From: Plectosphaerella cucumerina
Taxonomy: Eukaryota; Ascomycota; Sordariomycetes; Glomerellales; Plectosphaerellaceae
Direction: 5' to 3'
Length of the DNA stretch: 64,000 bases
NCBI GenBank assembly: GCA_020746995.1
Contig: JAGPXD010000003.1
Coordinates: 2,480,001-2,544,000 of the forward strand
The position numbers and the translations under genes were made by a program. The notes under the pieces are model-generated. The model was not told the DNA's origin, did no database searches, and saw only the letters and a program-made list of their open reading frames with translations. Below are positions 1-13,358 of the stretch, one piece after another; position 1 is the stretch's first letter, and every line of letters begins with the position of its first letter.

Positions 1-1177
1 GGGCCCCTGGCTCTGATCACACCCAAGGCCTGGCACATCATTCTCTGCCTGGTCCGCGGGGGTTTTTGAGGAGGGGGGATCGGGAGGTAGGGGCGGCCCA
101 GCACCTCTCGCGGAAACGTTTCTCAATCTTCGATCGTCGACACCCCCTCCGAAGGTGGACACCTTGCCCGGCTCTAGACGTGTTCCGGTGTTTGGGAAGC
201 AGAGATGCGGATTGTTTTCTGCTCGGGGGTGTGCGGTGCAGTGCAGTGCTTGCTGCACATCCGTCAGATCACCGGACAGGGGAAAGGGAGAGAAAAGGAC
301 TCGACCTGAAGCAAAGGCGGCAGACGATCGCCGGCCGGGCGGCGGCTCCGCTCCGTGCAGTGGCATGGCATCGCCGTGGATTGAACTCTCCCTCCGTCAG
401 TCTACCGCCGGTCGTGTCTCACGGGTGGTCTCTGCTGCCCAGCCGCCGCCTCGTGCTGGGCCACGCCGCCGCCCTGCCGCCGCCAGCGATGATCACAGAT
501 CTTCTGCCCACCGCCCACGCCGCACACGTGGAGCGGCAAAATTCGTCTCCCGCCACTGGTCTCTCTATTTCTTTTCTTTTCCCGCACTCAAGCCCTTTGG
601 ACACGCGAGCCGTCCTCTTCACCGCCGTTGCCGTCGACAATCGCCCACAGGGGGCGAGTCACGGGTCTCGACCGAGACCATCCGGCGTCATCCGGTTTGG
701 AAGCCCTCGAGGATTGTGCAAATCATAATTATGCCTCCCCCAGGCCCGGCCCAGGGGCCCGGAGAGGAAACACTTCTCGCGGCAGCGGCATGGCCCCCCC
801 TGCGGCCCAGGCTCCGCCGTGCATGCCGGGTCGAGGCACGCGGTATGCGTAAGGGGGTGCCGCTGGTTGGCTCGCATCAAACCCGGCGGCCCTTCATCCC
901 CTTCCCATGGTGATCATCGGCTTGGCTCCTGGGAAGGGGGGGAGGGAAGCCCAGGAACTCCCTCCCTCGCTTGCGCGTGGTGGCTTACGCTAGGGCACCC
1001 CAGCAGCCCCGGCTCGAGATCACCCCCCTTGCTTCCACCCATCCAACGACCACCCCTGCGCCAACCTGGCAGGGGGAAGAAGGGGGGAAGGGTCCGTGAT
1101 CGACTTGCGTCGAAGCGAGGAATGGAAGCTCGGGACGGCAGCCAGAAGACGCGGGCGGTTCGTGGACGGCACGGCAT

Positions 1178-1208
1178 GGGCTTGGGCTGGGCTGGGCTGG
1201 GTTGGGGG
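1178..1208 (+). repeat. GGGCT-type repeat with six G-tracts (G-quadruplex motif)
   Basis: Six runs of three or more G are separated by two- or three-base loops (CTT, CT, CT, CT, TT). This fits the usual intramolecular G-quadruplex pattern very well on the plus strand. Confidence 0.8.
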
Positions 1209-3714
1209 ATGGTGATGAGGTGGTGGTGATGGGCTGAACCTTCAACGGGCGCGTGCCATCCATCTGCTTTCCTTTCCCCTGTCGTGGCAACCGACTCACC
1301 TGCGACGTGCTCTCTTCTTTTTGACGCCTGTCAACCGATCCCAGGCCCCCTGACGTCCCATTGATCGGGAGCCTCTGTGCCGTTCCTTTGCCCCCGGGGC
1401 CCTGGGACCGGCGGGCGCAGGCTGTCAGCGAGGAAGGGTCTGTTCGCAGGGGCGGGACTTGGGACTTGGGGGAGGGATCAGCAGTTTGTGCCGACTTCAG
1501 TTGACAGGTGCGCTCGGGTGCCAGACGTCGTCACCGATCTGGGGGTGAGAGGGGAACCATCATCAAGGTAAAACGGTGACGGGCCCCAGGGGTCCTTGGC
1601 CGGACAGACCGCCCCCCCGGCGAAGAGGCCCTAGCCTCCGAACCTCCATCCGCCGTCCCAAGCACTGTACTATACTGACTACTGAGTAAAAGTATAGTAG
1701 TATTTCTGCCTGCGGGCTTCAGGAGTTGGCGCCGCGTTGGCGCTGACGCTGGCGCGGATGAGGCAGTTTCTCTTGGGGGCTCCCGGGGGAGGCGCAGGCG
1801 GTTCCTCAAGACATTCATTCCACACCACAACAAGGCCACGTTGGCCAGGGCCCGACAGCATGTGCCAAGGCTCCAAGCCCCAAGAGCCGGGAAAGGGGGC
1901 CAAGGCCTGGGGGAAGGGGGAGGGAAATGGCAGGGCGGGCAGGCGGCGGGCGGCCCTGCTTGCTGATGATGGCGTTTCCCTAGCGGCTTTCTAGCGGCCT
2001 CGACACCGGCAGACGAGGGAAAGCCCCCATTTCGCATGCTATCCTACTTGGGAAGTCGTCGCGGCCGTGGCGTGGGCCGCGCGCGTCGGGATAGCACGTG
2101 AAGGTGGGCAGGTTGGGCAGCTGGTCGACGTCGAGCCTGGGGGGATGCGAGGTGAATGCGAGAGCTAGCCGTCGGCGGGCGAATACACGGCCTTGACTCC
2201 GAGCACGAGCAGGTCGGGGAATGATGATCCCCCGACTCGACCAGACCTCGAGGCCTGAGCTGCTTCTGCTTCTGCTTCCCATCATCCAGGCGCCAATCGG
2301 CACATCAGGCTAATTTGTTTGCACAGACAGGCAGGCCCCCGGCCTATTATCCGTCCGGCGACCCATGGTACGGTTCGTGGTAGATATTGACGACCGTCCT
2401 CCGTGACCGTCACAGTGACCCCCGTTGCGGCTCATGTGTGATGTGGCCTCGGAGGATGTGCATGATCGACAGGTTAAAGTTGGTTCCGTCCATGCGCGAG
2501 GCAAGGCGTGGCCCCCGGGGATGGATGGATGGACGGGCTCGGAGCGGGTATCGTGTCAGCTTCGGTCGCAGGTCGGCGAGCCGTGTTCTCACGGGTCTCT
2601 CCATCCTTCATGCGAGACCGAGACCGCCGCTGCAAAGCGTCGACGGGAGAGATGACGACGTGCGAACCGGCGTGTCGGTGCGGTGCCACTTGAATGGAGG
2701 CTCCGGCGGTCTTGGGGACGGGGACGGGGACCGGGCCCGGCGTCTGGCGTCCGTCTGGGACGTGCGATGCCCAAACGACGGCATGTGCCGCCAGGCTGTG
2801 TGCCTTGGCAATAGTGCTACTGTAAGTATCCGTACGGAGGACCTTTTGTGTTGGCCGTTGGCGCTACTGCTGCCTGCCATCGTCGAGGAAGACTTCCCCG
2901 TCGTGATCCTCTGGCGATCCCGGGATTTGAAAGTGGAGAGCACGAACCCGTCTCGGGGTTTGAACACGCCAGGAACAGGTATGGCATGCATGAGCCACAG
3001 CTGAGGCTCTTCCGTCACCTGTCAACGACTTCTTGCTGCACACCTGCGCGCGCAAGCCACACATCAGAACCCTCTCACCCCGTCGGACCCATACCGGTGA
3101 GAGGACGACAGGGGCCAGCAGTACGAACGGGCAGGGCAGGGATGGCGGCGGCCATACCTCGGGGCCTCTCGGGCCCCAGGCCGCTTCCGTCTAGCAGCTC
3201 GCGATCTTCCCCCAGCGGCCGCTATAACCCCCCCTCCCCCCATGCTGCGGTGCTACTGCATGCAGGAAGGCGGTGGTTCCAACCCGCCCGCATGTTTGCT
3301 TCTTTTCCCTACCAGGACGGGCATGGGGGCCGTCATGAGCCGTCCCTGTGACTGCCGGATCTGACCAAGGAGGCGCATCACCAGGAGCCTTTTCGGACTG
3401 CACGTCCGGGCTGTATTATGACTACTGACGGGGACATATGAAGGCATCGTTGCGGAAGTAGGTGAACCTGCAAGCCCTATGGCGGCCGTGCCGTGGTGGT
3501 AGAGACTCGTAACCGAGAGACGCCGTCGCAGGACCGGACTCGACACCGTCGGGCGCCTCGCGCGGGACGAGGTTTCACTGTTGGTGATGGGCGATGCTGG
3601 GCCGCGAGAATAGGCTTTTTTCTCGGCGGTTGTTCGTCCCCCCAGGGGGTGCGCGTGAGAAGGATTCAGAAACAGACATCAGACAGGCAGGGCGACAGGG
3701 CACTTTTGACGTGA

Positions 3715-3740
3715 TGGGGGGAGGAGGGGGAGGGGGTGGG
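3715..3740 (+). repeat. G-rich tract
   Basis: Several G-runs of two to six bases are separated by single A or T bases. It is a second quadruplex-type motif in the left gene-free block. Confidence 0.7.
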
Positions 3741-4630
3741 AGATCGCGGGACGGATGGACAAGGGGGCACGGGCGTGGGTAGACATGGGGGAGATGCGAT
3801 GCCATGACGCCGCCCGCCACTTGCTGCCCATGGGGTATGAGTAGATTGAGTTGTTGCTATTGACAAGAGGGCTTTTAAGAGAAGAGAGGATACTTCTTCA
3901 TGCCTCTTGTTGGTGCTGATGCTGGGCACTGCGACCGATACTACCCTCTTGGCGTTTATAGGATCGACCTGAAGCACGAGGCGTGTCGCGGCGTGTTTCT
4001 GGGCCATGAGCCGAACCACCCCGTGTCAGCGGCGGGCAGCTTTGACAGTCAGGGCCTGAACGGATGGCATGTGTGTGTGGGCGGCGATCATGTGTCCCTC
4101 ACGCATTTATGCCGTGCCGTCCCAACGTCCCTTTCGTCTGGGAAGCGCTGGTCTGGACTGCAGATCCGACGCTCCAGCCCTGTGGCCGGCGGCAGACTGC
4201 GTCATAGTTTGTACTCACCTATTCGTACGCCTCGGTCTTGTCCTCGATAGCTTTTGTCTACCAAGTACAAACGTAGGGAGAGGCCCCGGACGCCACTGGC
4301 CCAGCCCCCCTCCCCCCATCGACGTCAAGCTTCCTGCGGCAGATCATCTTACGCGCTCCGCATCTTGTGGACGGATTACCTGACAGGTGCGTCCTTTTTT
4401 TATCGGCGGGCAGAAGATCCCATGGCCCCTGAAGCAGGCGGCGGCGGACTGCCCTGAGCGATCGACGCGACGGCGGCGGCGGCGGTGACGACGACCACAT
4501 GGCAGACACGCGCCGTTCGAGGGGAGAAGCTACGGACGACGGTGTGTTTTCTTGGTGCCCGTTCAGCCGGCGCACCTCCCCTCCATCACGGCGCGGCCTT
4601 CGGCGGGACTTTTCGATTTTTTCAATCGTT

Positions 4631-4649
4631 TGTGTCTGTGTCTGTGTCT
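4631..4649 (+). repeat. TGTGTC microsatellite
   Basis: About three copies of a TGTGTC unit in tandem. Confidence 0.8.
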
Positions 4650-6470
4650 TCTGCCCATGAGGCAAGAGGCACGAGGGCCAGACATGTGATGCGCGCGCCT
4701 CAGACGCACGGGGCAGCGGAGTAGGCGATGCGGCGCTTACCCCCAAGCTGCAAGGACTTTTCGCGATTAAGGACAACACAAAAACGGGCGGTGGGTGGCC
4801 CTGTGACGACGAGTTCCGGGACTAGGGCTGATGACAAGGCAGGGCGCAGGGCAGCACAGGGGATCGTGTTGTTGCTTCCCCGGCCGTGGCATCGGACGAG
4901 GTGGCTGAAAGGAGCTGCAGGCTGTTGCCTGTGTGTCGTCGAGGGCCTGGTCGTCATCATGATCATTGATCAGGCTCTCTGTGTGTCTCCCGGGGTCGCG
5001 GGCGTGACGGCGCAGATGGGACTGGCGTGGGCGTGGCGTCCCGTGTGCGAGATGGCAGGGGATCAGCCACCCGGGGTTGACTTCCGGAAGCGGCACCAGG
5101 GGGGGTGTGAAGGATCTCGTCGATCATTCGCATGGGGGTGGGAGGGGAGGGATGGGTGGGTGGGCGGCGCATCTCCAATCTCGCGGGCAGAGAGCCAAGA
5201 GACGGTGACACGGCGGTGCGTCAGCGGGTGAAGTTGAGTGACATGTGTTTGCGGTGTACTGAACTCGGTATCTCATCCTCTGGCTCTCAGAGCTATATGT
5301 CGAAACACTGTCAACGTGAAGACATAGAGCATCATATCTGAATAGTCGAGTAGAACAGCACCACCCACTCATCAAGCTTCAGCAGAGCACAAGTCCACAC
5401 AAGAGTCCTCGAGTCTCGAGTCCAAGTACTCCAAAGTACAGGCTCGGCGTCAGCAGCAGATCAATGTCGCTAACGGCGCGCGCGCATGACCCTAGGACGC
5501 TTCCGGTACAGCGCCAGCGAGCCTGGCAGCGTGCTAGAAGCTCGATGGAACGGGCCTTAGAGGCATTTGGGGCGGCAGTTGGGCGGGCGGCCAGGAGGGG
5601 GAGAGGTGGGAACAGGGATCCCACGGGCGGTCCCCTGAAGAAGAAGAAAAGGGCACGCACGCACGCACACATCCATCCAAGGTCGTGTTCGATGGCACCC
5701 TTAGCCAGCTTGCTTCCAGCTGGACTCGGGTTCGTGATACGGGGTGCCATTCGGTGCTCTTAGCTCCAAAGCATATCGGATTGCTACACCTCCCCGGGGG
5801 CGTCACATCGTCGAGTGGACGGACGGCTGCTCCGTACGGGGATATCATTTTTGGGGGAAAACGGAGTTATTCGTCTGCTGTCCTGTCGGCCCCTTCGGCA
5901 CTCAGTGCACCGAGGGGGGGCGGAGGCGGAGGGCGGTTCCCCGTCGGCACTGGGGGTCCTTCGCTCGCACTTCGCACTTGTCGAGTCGGCCGAGACCCAG
6001 GCCTGAAGGCCGGACGACGGCGGAGAAGGGAAAATAGGGAGGGGAGGGGACGAAGAACGCCTGGCCGTTGACGGTGTCGACGCCAGCGGGGAGGGGCGCG
6101 GCGCCGTTGGGCGGTGGTCCGTGGGAAGGGCAGAATATGAGAAGGGGAGATGCAAGACATTTGCAAGAGGCTTTTTTCCCTCTTTCTCATTCTGTATGTC
6201 ACTCCCGGAAATATTGATCATGATCTCGGCGGGTGAACGGGCGGACGGCCGAACCACTGGCTCCGACTCGGACTCGGAGTGTGGCAGTGCCAGCGGCCCC
6301 CTCTCTCTCTCCCCCCTAAATGTCCGTCACCCGAGTCAAAAACCAATATTGAGTCCCAAAGAGGTACATACGGCACACACACACCAACCCACCTGTCGGG
6401 GCGGTTGGGCGATTGAGATGGTGCCACGCCCGCATCGCCGGGCAGCGCAGGGAGAGAAGCGAAGGCACGG

Positions 6471-6497
6471 CAAGCAAGCAAGCAAGCAAGCAAGCAG
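6471..6497 (+). repeat. CAAG microsatellite
   Basis: About 6.5 perfect tandem copies of CAAG in a non-coding setting. Confidence 0.9.
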
Positions 6498-7959
6498 TAA
6501 GCGCCCGCGGCTGGCTTCCCAGTGGAAACCCACGGATCAGAGACCTGTGATCTCCAGCGTCCGTGACGATCAGCCGGGATACCCTGGGTGTGGTCAGCCA
6601 GACCCGGCCAGGCCCCCTCCCTTTCCCTCCCGACACCCCCTTGGTCAGTGATAGAGACACGCCCGCCACGCGAGGACAGCGAGGAACTGCGAGGCCCGCG
6701 CCGCCAGGACGGGACAAGCGGTGTCTCTGGGGGGGGATCCCCTTTTGCCGGCGGCCAGGACGGACACGTGTTGCGGGCAGGCAAGAGAAACCAGCGCCAT
6801 GTGGTCCCCCTCGCCCCCCCTTCGGCGGTCCCTGAACGAGCGACTCCGAGTTTTGGACAACTTCATAACGAAGCAAACACCAGACACGCCCTCGAGTAAT
6901 CCAGAATGCTGGATCGCCGCCAAGATCGAGGGGGGGCGGCGGCGGCGCGTGATGGTGGTGGTCCGTCCGCGGGACGGGATCGGGGAGGCGAGATGGAAGA
7001 TGTGATGTGATGCTGGTAACAGACCAGGCCAGGCCGTGAAGACCTGCTCTCCGGGCCGCCCAGCGACGCCCGCGGGCGTCATTGTGGTCTGATCATGTCG
7101 CCAGGCCCGGCCGCTCGGCTATGGCCCGACCCAATCACCGCCGGCTGGCAAGCCACAATGGCTGGCGACATGAGCGAGAAAGGGGGAGAGAGAAGAGATT
7201 TGTTTGCTGTGGCTGCCGCCAGGCTTGCGCTTCCCGTTGCAGGCAAGCAAGCCTCATTCAAGTCCATTCAACAGCTGCGGGCCGTCGTCAGAGCACAATG
7301 TCGACTTGGGAAATCTTCAGATGGGATCGTCCATGCCGCAGATGGCGGAAAATAGGGGGGGCGTGTCCCTACCACCACCACACTTGCTGAAGCACGTTCA
7401 ACAGTCCCCTCACACGCATGGCTTGTCATTTCCAAGCCACGCATCCCTCTGAGCAACGGCTTCAGCAGAACGTGGCTTGCTTCACACTGCTGCTCGCTCT
7501 CTTCGTACAGTCACAGTCCTTGTCCTTCACTAAAGACAGCCCTCTGCCGGTGCCCGTCCGACGGCGGCGCCAGGACGACGAGCAGATTACCGTAACAGGA
7601 AAGGCGGCATCGGCCCTATCCTACCCTGATGTCTCTCTCTCCTGGTTGCTCTGCCGCTACCGGTGTTGGACTGGCGTCTTGGTGCTGCTGCTAAGCTGCT
7701 TCGCCGCGCACAGATCGTCTGGCAGCTCCCCCCTCTCTTCCCGCCCCCAGGCTAGCGACTCGACTTCGCGCGCTAGAAGGGGAGTGCCTCTGGTCGAGTC
7801 CCTCCTCATCCGGGGCAGCCAAGGGTGTCCTTGACTGCCGCAGATTTGACGGGCCTTGTGAAAGTGAGGCGTCAAGTCATGGGACGAACGTGCTTGGAGA
7901 GCCTCATCTCCAGGCCCATCGCGAGTTTATGCCCTTCTCTCAGAGACGTTGAGCACTGA

Positions 7960-8005
7960 TGTTTTGTTTTATTATTTGTTGTTGTTGTTTTCGTTATTAT
8001 TGCCA
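7960..8005. other. T-rich island within GC-rich DNA
   Basis: A stretch made mostly of TTG and TTAT units stands out from its GC-rich surroundings. Read on the minus strand it is A-rich, as seen around fungal 3' ends, but no gene ends here that I can support. Confidence 0.4.
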
Positions 8006-8507
8006 GCTGTTGCCCAGATACAGCATGGAAGTTATGGACATTTGCTGGATATCGCATTGACATTGCGTTGTCGACGCCATCTCATCTCGACGACTCCTCT
8101 CGACCTCAGGCTCATCTTGTCTCCTCGCCTCGCGCCCAGCGCGCGTCCTGGGTTCCTCCCTGTGTCACGCCAGATGAGAGGAAAAGGCGCGCCACGGCCA
8201 CGGACAGCAATATGCCGCAGGCCTTGCGGCCGTGTAACACACTACACTCCCGGCGTCTTTCTCCCTCGCCCTCGACATCCCTCGGACGAAGGACGACTTG
8301 CCCGGGATGCCGCGCCCAGCCGTCGGCGAACTGCATCCCATCGTATCGCCTGGCCCCCGTCGTGCGACGCCGCACCACCTCCTGTCAGCAACCTTGAGGA
8401 AGTGCGAGTGCAGGGACATGCCCTTCTGCGGCCACGCGCTCTCATCACACACACGCCGGGAGACTTTCTCTGTTGCACGGCTCGACGCATGGCAGATCCC
8501 TCTCTTC

Positions 8508-8527
8508 CCAGTCCAGTCCAGTCCAGT
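8508..8527 (+). repeat. CCAGT tandem repeat
   Basis: Four tandem copies of a five-base unit in non-coding DNA. Confidence 0.8.
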
Positions 8528-11370
8528 GCTGGTATCCCCGCCTGCCATATCCTCGCCGCCCTGGTTCCTGGCGGAGTCCTCCGTCAGACCACATGGCTGT
8601 GAAGGGTCATCCCGGACATCAAGCTCCTTTCACTGGGGGACCACCACTGAACCAGGCTCTTTCGACGGGGGCGCCATGCTCACCGACTGGCGGCATTTTC
8701 CCAGAACCAGACACAACCACGCGAGGAGACAGGCACCACAGATCCCGCACCGCGTGCCTGGCGAAACCTCCTGCGATACTCCCTGCACTTCCACCTGCCG
8801 ACGGCGTCGGCAAGCCCGGAGCACCTCGCCTCACCGTGAGAGTGCGAGTCGTCAGTCGGTCTGGCAGGACGACAGGTGGGACTTTGGGGCATATCGATCG
8901 GCAGGTGACGACTCCTGCTTATTTCACGCCGCCTGGGCATGCCCTGCTTCTTCTCTCTGGTAAAACCCGATGTGTCGTTTCCAGGCACAAGAGTTGCCAA
9001 CCCAGTCAAGGCCCTGCGCGCTGGGGGCGGCTGGTGGTCCGCCAGGAGGCACAGCAGCCCTGGACCAGACTGTCGGGGTGCGAATCTCATCTTGTCGGGA
9101 GGGTCCCCCGGCTCCGAAAGACGGGCGGCCGCCGCTGCTCCGTCCGTCACGCGTCGAGATCACAAGGGGGTGTGTGTGGCTCATCGAGGCAATCCCAAGT
9201 GCCGCCCTGTCCGATGGCCGTACCAACGATGTCCCCCTCCTCTTGCTGCATCTCCTCACGCCCCTTTCTGGGCGTCAGCAGCACGGGACCATCTTTGTGC
9301 TTTGGACGATGGATAGCTGCTTCGAGCTGAAGCTTGACCTCGACATTGATCAGTGCTTCTATTGGAAGACTGCCACATGCCTTCACGCCCCTGGTCCTCA
9401 ACCACCCCTTGATCGCAAGGGGCGGCCCCTCTCCAGTCGATGGAGCCTGGCCCTGGGGGGGAGAACGATACGATCGATGTCGACCGTGGCCCAGCCACCC
9501 CCGTCCTTGGCCTGACGTGCAAAAGAAATTTGCTCACGGAAGACCGACGGTAGGTATAAACGGGGGCACATCGGGGCACGTCAGTGGATTCCATGGCAGG
9601 TAACGGTGCCCCTCTTGGGATTCTTTCCAGGACCAGGACCAGGACGGACGAGACCATCCTGGCATTTACTCCTCCTCCCCCTCATCCGCTCGGCGGACTG
9701 CCGCCCAAACCCGACGAGTCTCGATCGATTCATGCCAGGGCGAGGGGTGAGGATGGCATCTGGACCGCTCTCTCCGTCCGGGCCCCAACTCCTCAAGTCC
9801 GAGCAGGTGTGAGTGGCGTGCGCAGAGTAATATCGTAGTACGAGTAGCTCGCCTCCTGCGGGCGTGCGTGTGTCTGTCATGACAAAGTGATCTACCTTGT
9901 CTGGCTGGCCCAGGAAAGTTTTCCGCCTCGAGCGACTCGAGGACACTATCGAAATGTGAGGAGAGAGGTCCCGACTCCCGATGCAGTTACAAAGAGACCC
10001 CATCCATTCCCCTCTATCCATGCTTGCCCGCCTGCCTGCCTGCCCCATCACCCCTTCCGACACTTTGCGAGTCATCTCCGTGCGTGAGCGTCTGACGGGG
10101 CCCCCTTGATATGGAGCAAGCCCACGATGGGCTCGACCTGACACGGCGAGATTGGCTGGCGTTGCCGGTGGTTCCCCCCTTCTCTGCAGAAAACAGACAG
10201 GCAGGCTGGCAGGCATCTCGGACTCTCGAGGGCAAGGGGAGAAAGCTGCTGGGGAGTTCCCCCTGATGGAGGAACCCATCGTCGATCACGCCGGCGCCGA
10301 CGAGAGGGGAAGGGGGCCTCTCCCTGATCTCGCGAATCTCCCATCTGGCTTCGACGCACCTCGCTATGCCGACTCCCCCCTCCACTGATGTTTCTCTGGC
10401 AAAGCAGGGGGGGCATGACAGGACCTTGACTCGTCCGCCCAGGACACGAGTAGCGTACAAGTACGAGGGACCTCCTAGGCCGTGAACGGTATTATTAACG
10501 TTCGGTGAGAAAGTGGCGGAGCACCCTCCGCGTCGTCCAAACGCAAAACCAAGAAACAAGAGTCGTCACCCGTCCTCGTCACTGGGTGGTCTATGCGGTC
10601 ATGACAGGCCCGGGGGAGAATCAAGTAAAACGGCTCAACCGGAAGACTGGTTGGCCTTTTTCCGCATTGTCGATCACCATCGTGAGATGGGGGGCGGCCG
10701 TCGAGAGAGTATCGCCCATGACATCAAGGGGCAGGCAGATCTCCGGTCGATGAGCTGCACACCACACACGCCCCTCCCTACCTCCCAGAAGAGAGGGCCG
10801 ACAAGATCTCCAGTGCAGCAGGTGGTGGGCTTCGAGTCCTTGGGCGACGGGCGTTGTTGGTTCGCACCCTCTTCGTCCACCGCGCCCCGCCCTCACGCAC
10901 CCACCCCTCTTCTTCCTCTGGACGAACCGTGGGAGGAAAGCTCTCGGCATCTCGAAGGAGAAACTTTCTGGGCGGCCCTGCGGGCGTTCGTCCTTTTACT
11001 GGTGGTGGGTACCCGCGGCCGGCGGATCGTCCTGAGGATCAACCTCGACCTCCGAGGAGGGCCAGGGGGGCGTGCGAACGAACAGGATCCATCCATCCAG
11101 ATTTCTGGCGGGAATGGCATGCCCGCTGACTGGTTGATGAAGTGCTGCCTTTTGCTTTTACAAACATGCAAGCGGCCGGCGGGGGGGCGTGGGCCAGGTA
11201 GGCTCGTCATTCCTTTCCATATATCGGCTCGAGCGAGGTCGTTCTCATGTCTCGGCATCACGTCTGTCAGGCAACAGTACCGCGGTCGTGCAGTAGTTCA
11301 GATGGACTATTGATGACGACGGATAGTAACGCACGGGACTTTGGTTCACCCTCCCCCGTTTTCAGTATTT

Positions 11371-11394
11371 GGGGGGCCTGGGGGCCTGGGGGCC
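11371..11394 (+). repeat. G-tract repeat (GGGGGCCT units)
   Basis: Three runs of five or six G separated by CCT. It is another G-quadruplex candidate, with shorter support than the motif at 1178. Confidence 0.7.
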
Positions 11395-13321
11395 CATCAA
11401 CATCGAACGGTAGCTGGGTCAGTCCGGGCTCCGGCGGAGGATATTGGGTGTGATCACCCCCAATCTCTGCCGCAGCGAACAGGCAGGCAGAGGCAGGCCC
11501 AGGGCCAGGGGGTGGTGGTCGGACGAGATGTGCACGCCAAGCGCCCGATGCACATTATTCTCGGGTGCCCCCCTTCGACCTCCTCCAGGGCTCCCCCTCC
11601 CCTTGTGCTGTGTGTGCCCTCCGGGGTCAGATTCGATGCGTGATGAAGGCCGGCCCTGATGCCTCGTTGCAGTTTAGGGCGGACGCCTTGCCCGGCGGCG
11701 GCCCCGTTGATGTTCAGCTTGGCAGCATGCAGAGGCAGAGACAGACATGTTTCTTATTGAGGGCGGACAAACCGGGGAACCAGGGGGGGGAGTGATGGAT
11801 GATTTGCTTCGCCCTGGCCCTGAACCTGAAGCTCGCGGCGGGGAACAGGGACGGGGACTTTCTAGAAATACCTCCTGGCGTTCTAAACCAGGGGGTGTAG
11901 ACTGGTGCAAGGAAGGCCAGGAAGCTTGGCTTGGGGGCCTGGGGGGTCTTACTTTGACCGTGGTCTGCAAGTATCAAGAAGAGACATGTTCATCAGCGAG
12001 AGACAAACGAAACGAGGCCAGCCGGCCTTCTTCTGTAGGAAAGGAAGACGGACTAAACTGACAGCGAGACTTAGACTGACTGACCCTTGCAAGAACATTC
12101 CTTTCCTCTGGCACCGGGCCTGTCTCCCCTCTGGATACAACCCTGGACCGCCCACTGGCAGCGGGTGTTGTTGTGTCTCTCCCGCATGCAACCTTGTGCG
12201 CAGGGCAGTGCCGTTGCATCGAACCAGACTTTGAACGCAAAAGGGCCGCCGGCCCCCAATAGTGATCGCCCTCGCGTCCGTTTCGGTGCCATTCCAGCTT
12301 TTCCACATCGTGCAGCTCGCCACTCACTGGCACCAGCAGCAGCAGCACACTCCCACCGGTGCGGGCGCTGCCCTGCATATTCCCCCCCCCTCTTTACCCG
12401 GCGAGTTACAGCGTACAGAATACGTACTCGATGTGACCCTGCACAGCAAATACCAGTCAGCTCCCGATCGGCCGCACTGGATAGGCTCCTCCTGACGGTG
12501 ATGATACGGGGGGTTGCCTCGCTGTAACCCTCTTCTCTGTTGTCTCTCTCTCTCTCCTGTGTGTGGTGTCCATCCGCGCCAACACCGGATGAAAGCATCC
12601 AGCTCGAAACTCCCAAAGTCCCCCTGCATCCATCATCTGTCTTCGCCGTGATCGAAGCGTTGACGCGCATCCACGCAGGGCGGCTGACACGCCACCCTCT
12701 GGCCTGGGCTTTCTGCCCTTCCCGCGGCCAACCGACATCCCGTTTTCGTGCCGCTCCCCTCCCCGCCCGCCCCGGCTTGCTGCCGCCGCCATGTTTGCTT
12801 CTCCCTTGGAGAGGAACGCTCTGTCGCCCGATCCGGCGCCGCTCGAGGCACGGCAGAGGATACAAGTAGGATGGTGGGGACCCCTTTTGGGATGAGGTGT
12901 GATCGTGCAGAAAAGGGCGGCGAGGCGAGGGACTCTTCCACCCTTCGCTTAGTAGAAGGGAACAGGCAAAAGGAAAGTAAAAGCACGGTCCCGGGTGACG
13001 GAGAAGCCACCGTCGAAGCTCGACGGGAGGGGTGGAAGGATCTTTGACACCACAGTCTAGTAGTCTTGACAGCTCTGTCTGCGTCGAGGCTGGTGACACC
13101 CCATCATCATCACATACTTCTTACAGGTAGTTCTTCCCCCGTCAACGCCCATCGGACGACGAAAGGCATGCCGTTGGCCCGCAGCCGCAACGAACGCCGA
13201 TCGCTGCCCGTCCTGGCGCCGTTGGCGTCCGTGTCTCACTCGTGCCCGCCCGTCTTTCACGTGGCTTGAGACAGCGCCGTCTGGGGTTATTTCGTGCCCT
13301 GGCGCGGCGGCGTCGGCGCCA

Positions 13322-13358
13322 GCGAACGAACGAACGAACGAGAGCGAGCGAGCAAGCG
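13322..13358 (+). repeat. GAAC/GAGC tetranucleotide repeat
   Basis: Four GAAC units run into degenerate GAGC/AAGC units. Non-coding microsatellite. Confidence 0.75.

Noticed and set aside
3448..3470. A 14-base match to the 3' end of 18S rRNA (GTAGGTGAACCTGC)
   Set aside because: Flanking bases do not match 18S or ITS, so it is probably chance and not an rDNA fragment.
7418..7834. 138-codon plus-strand frame with two hydrophobic segments
   Set aside because: It has an ATG, but no signal, family or splice evidence, and overlaps similar chance frames.
12071..13099. 342-codon minus-strand frame
   Set aside because: Starts at a non-ATG codon by my reading or has no supporting motif, overlaps several equal frames, and its composition looks random.
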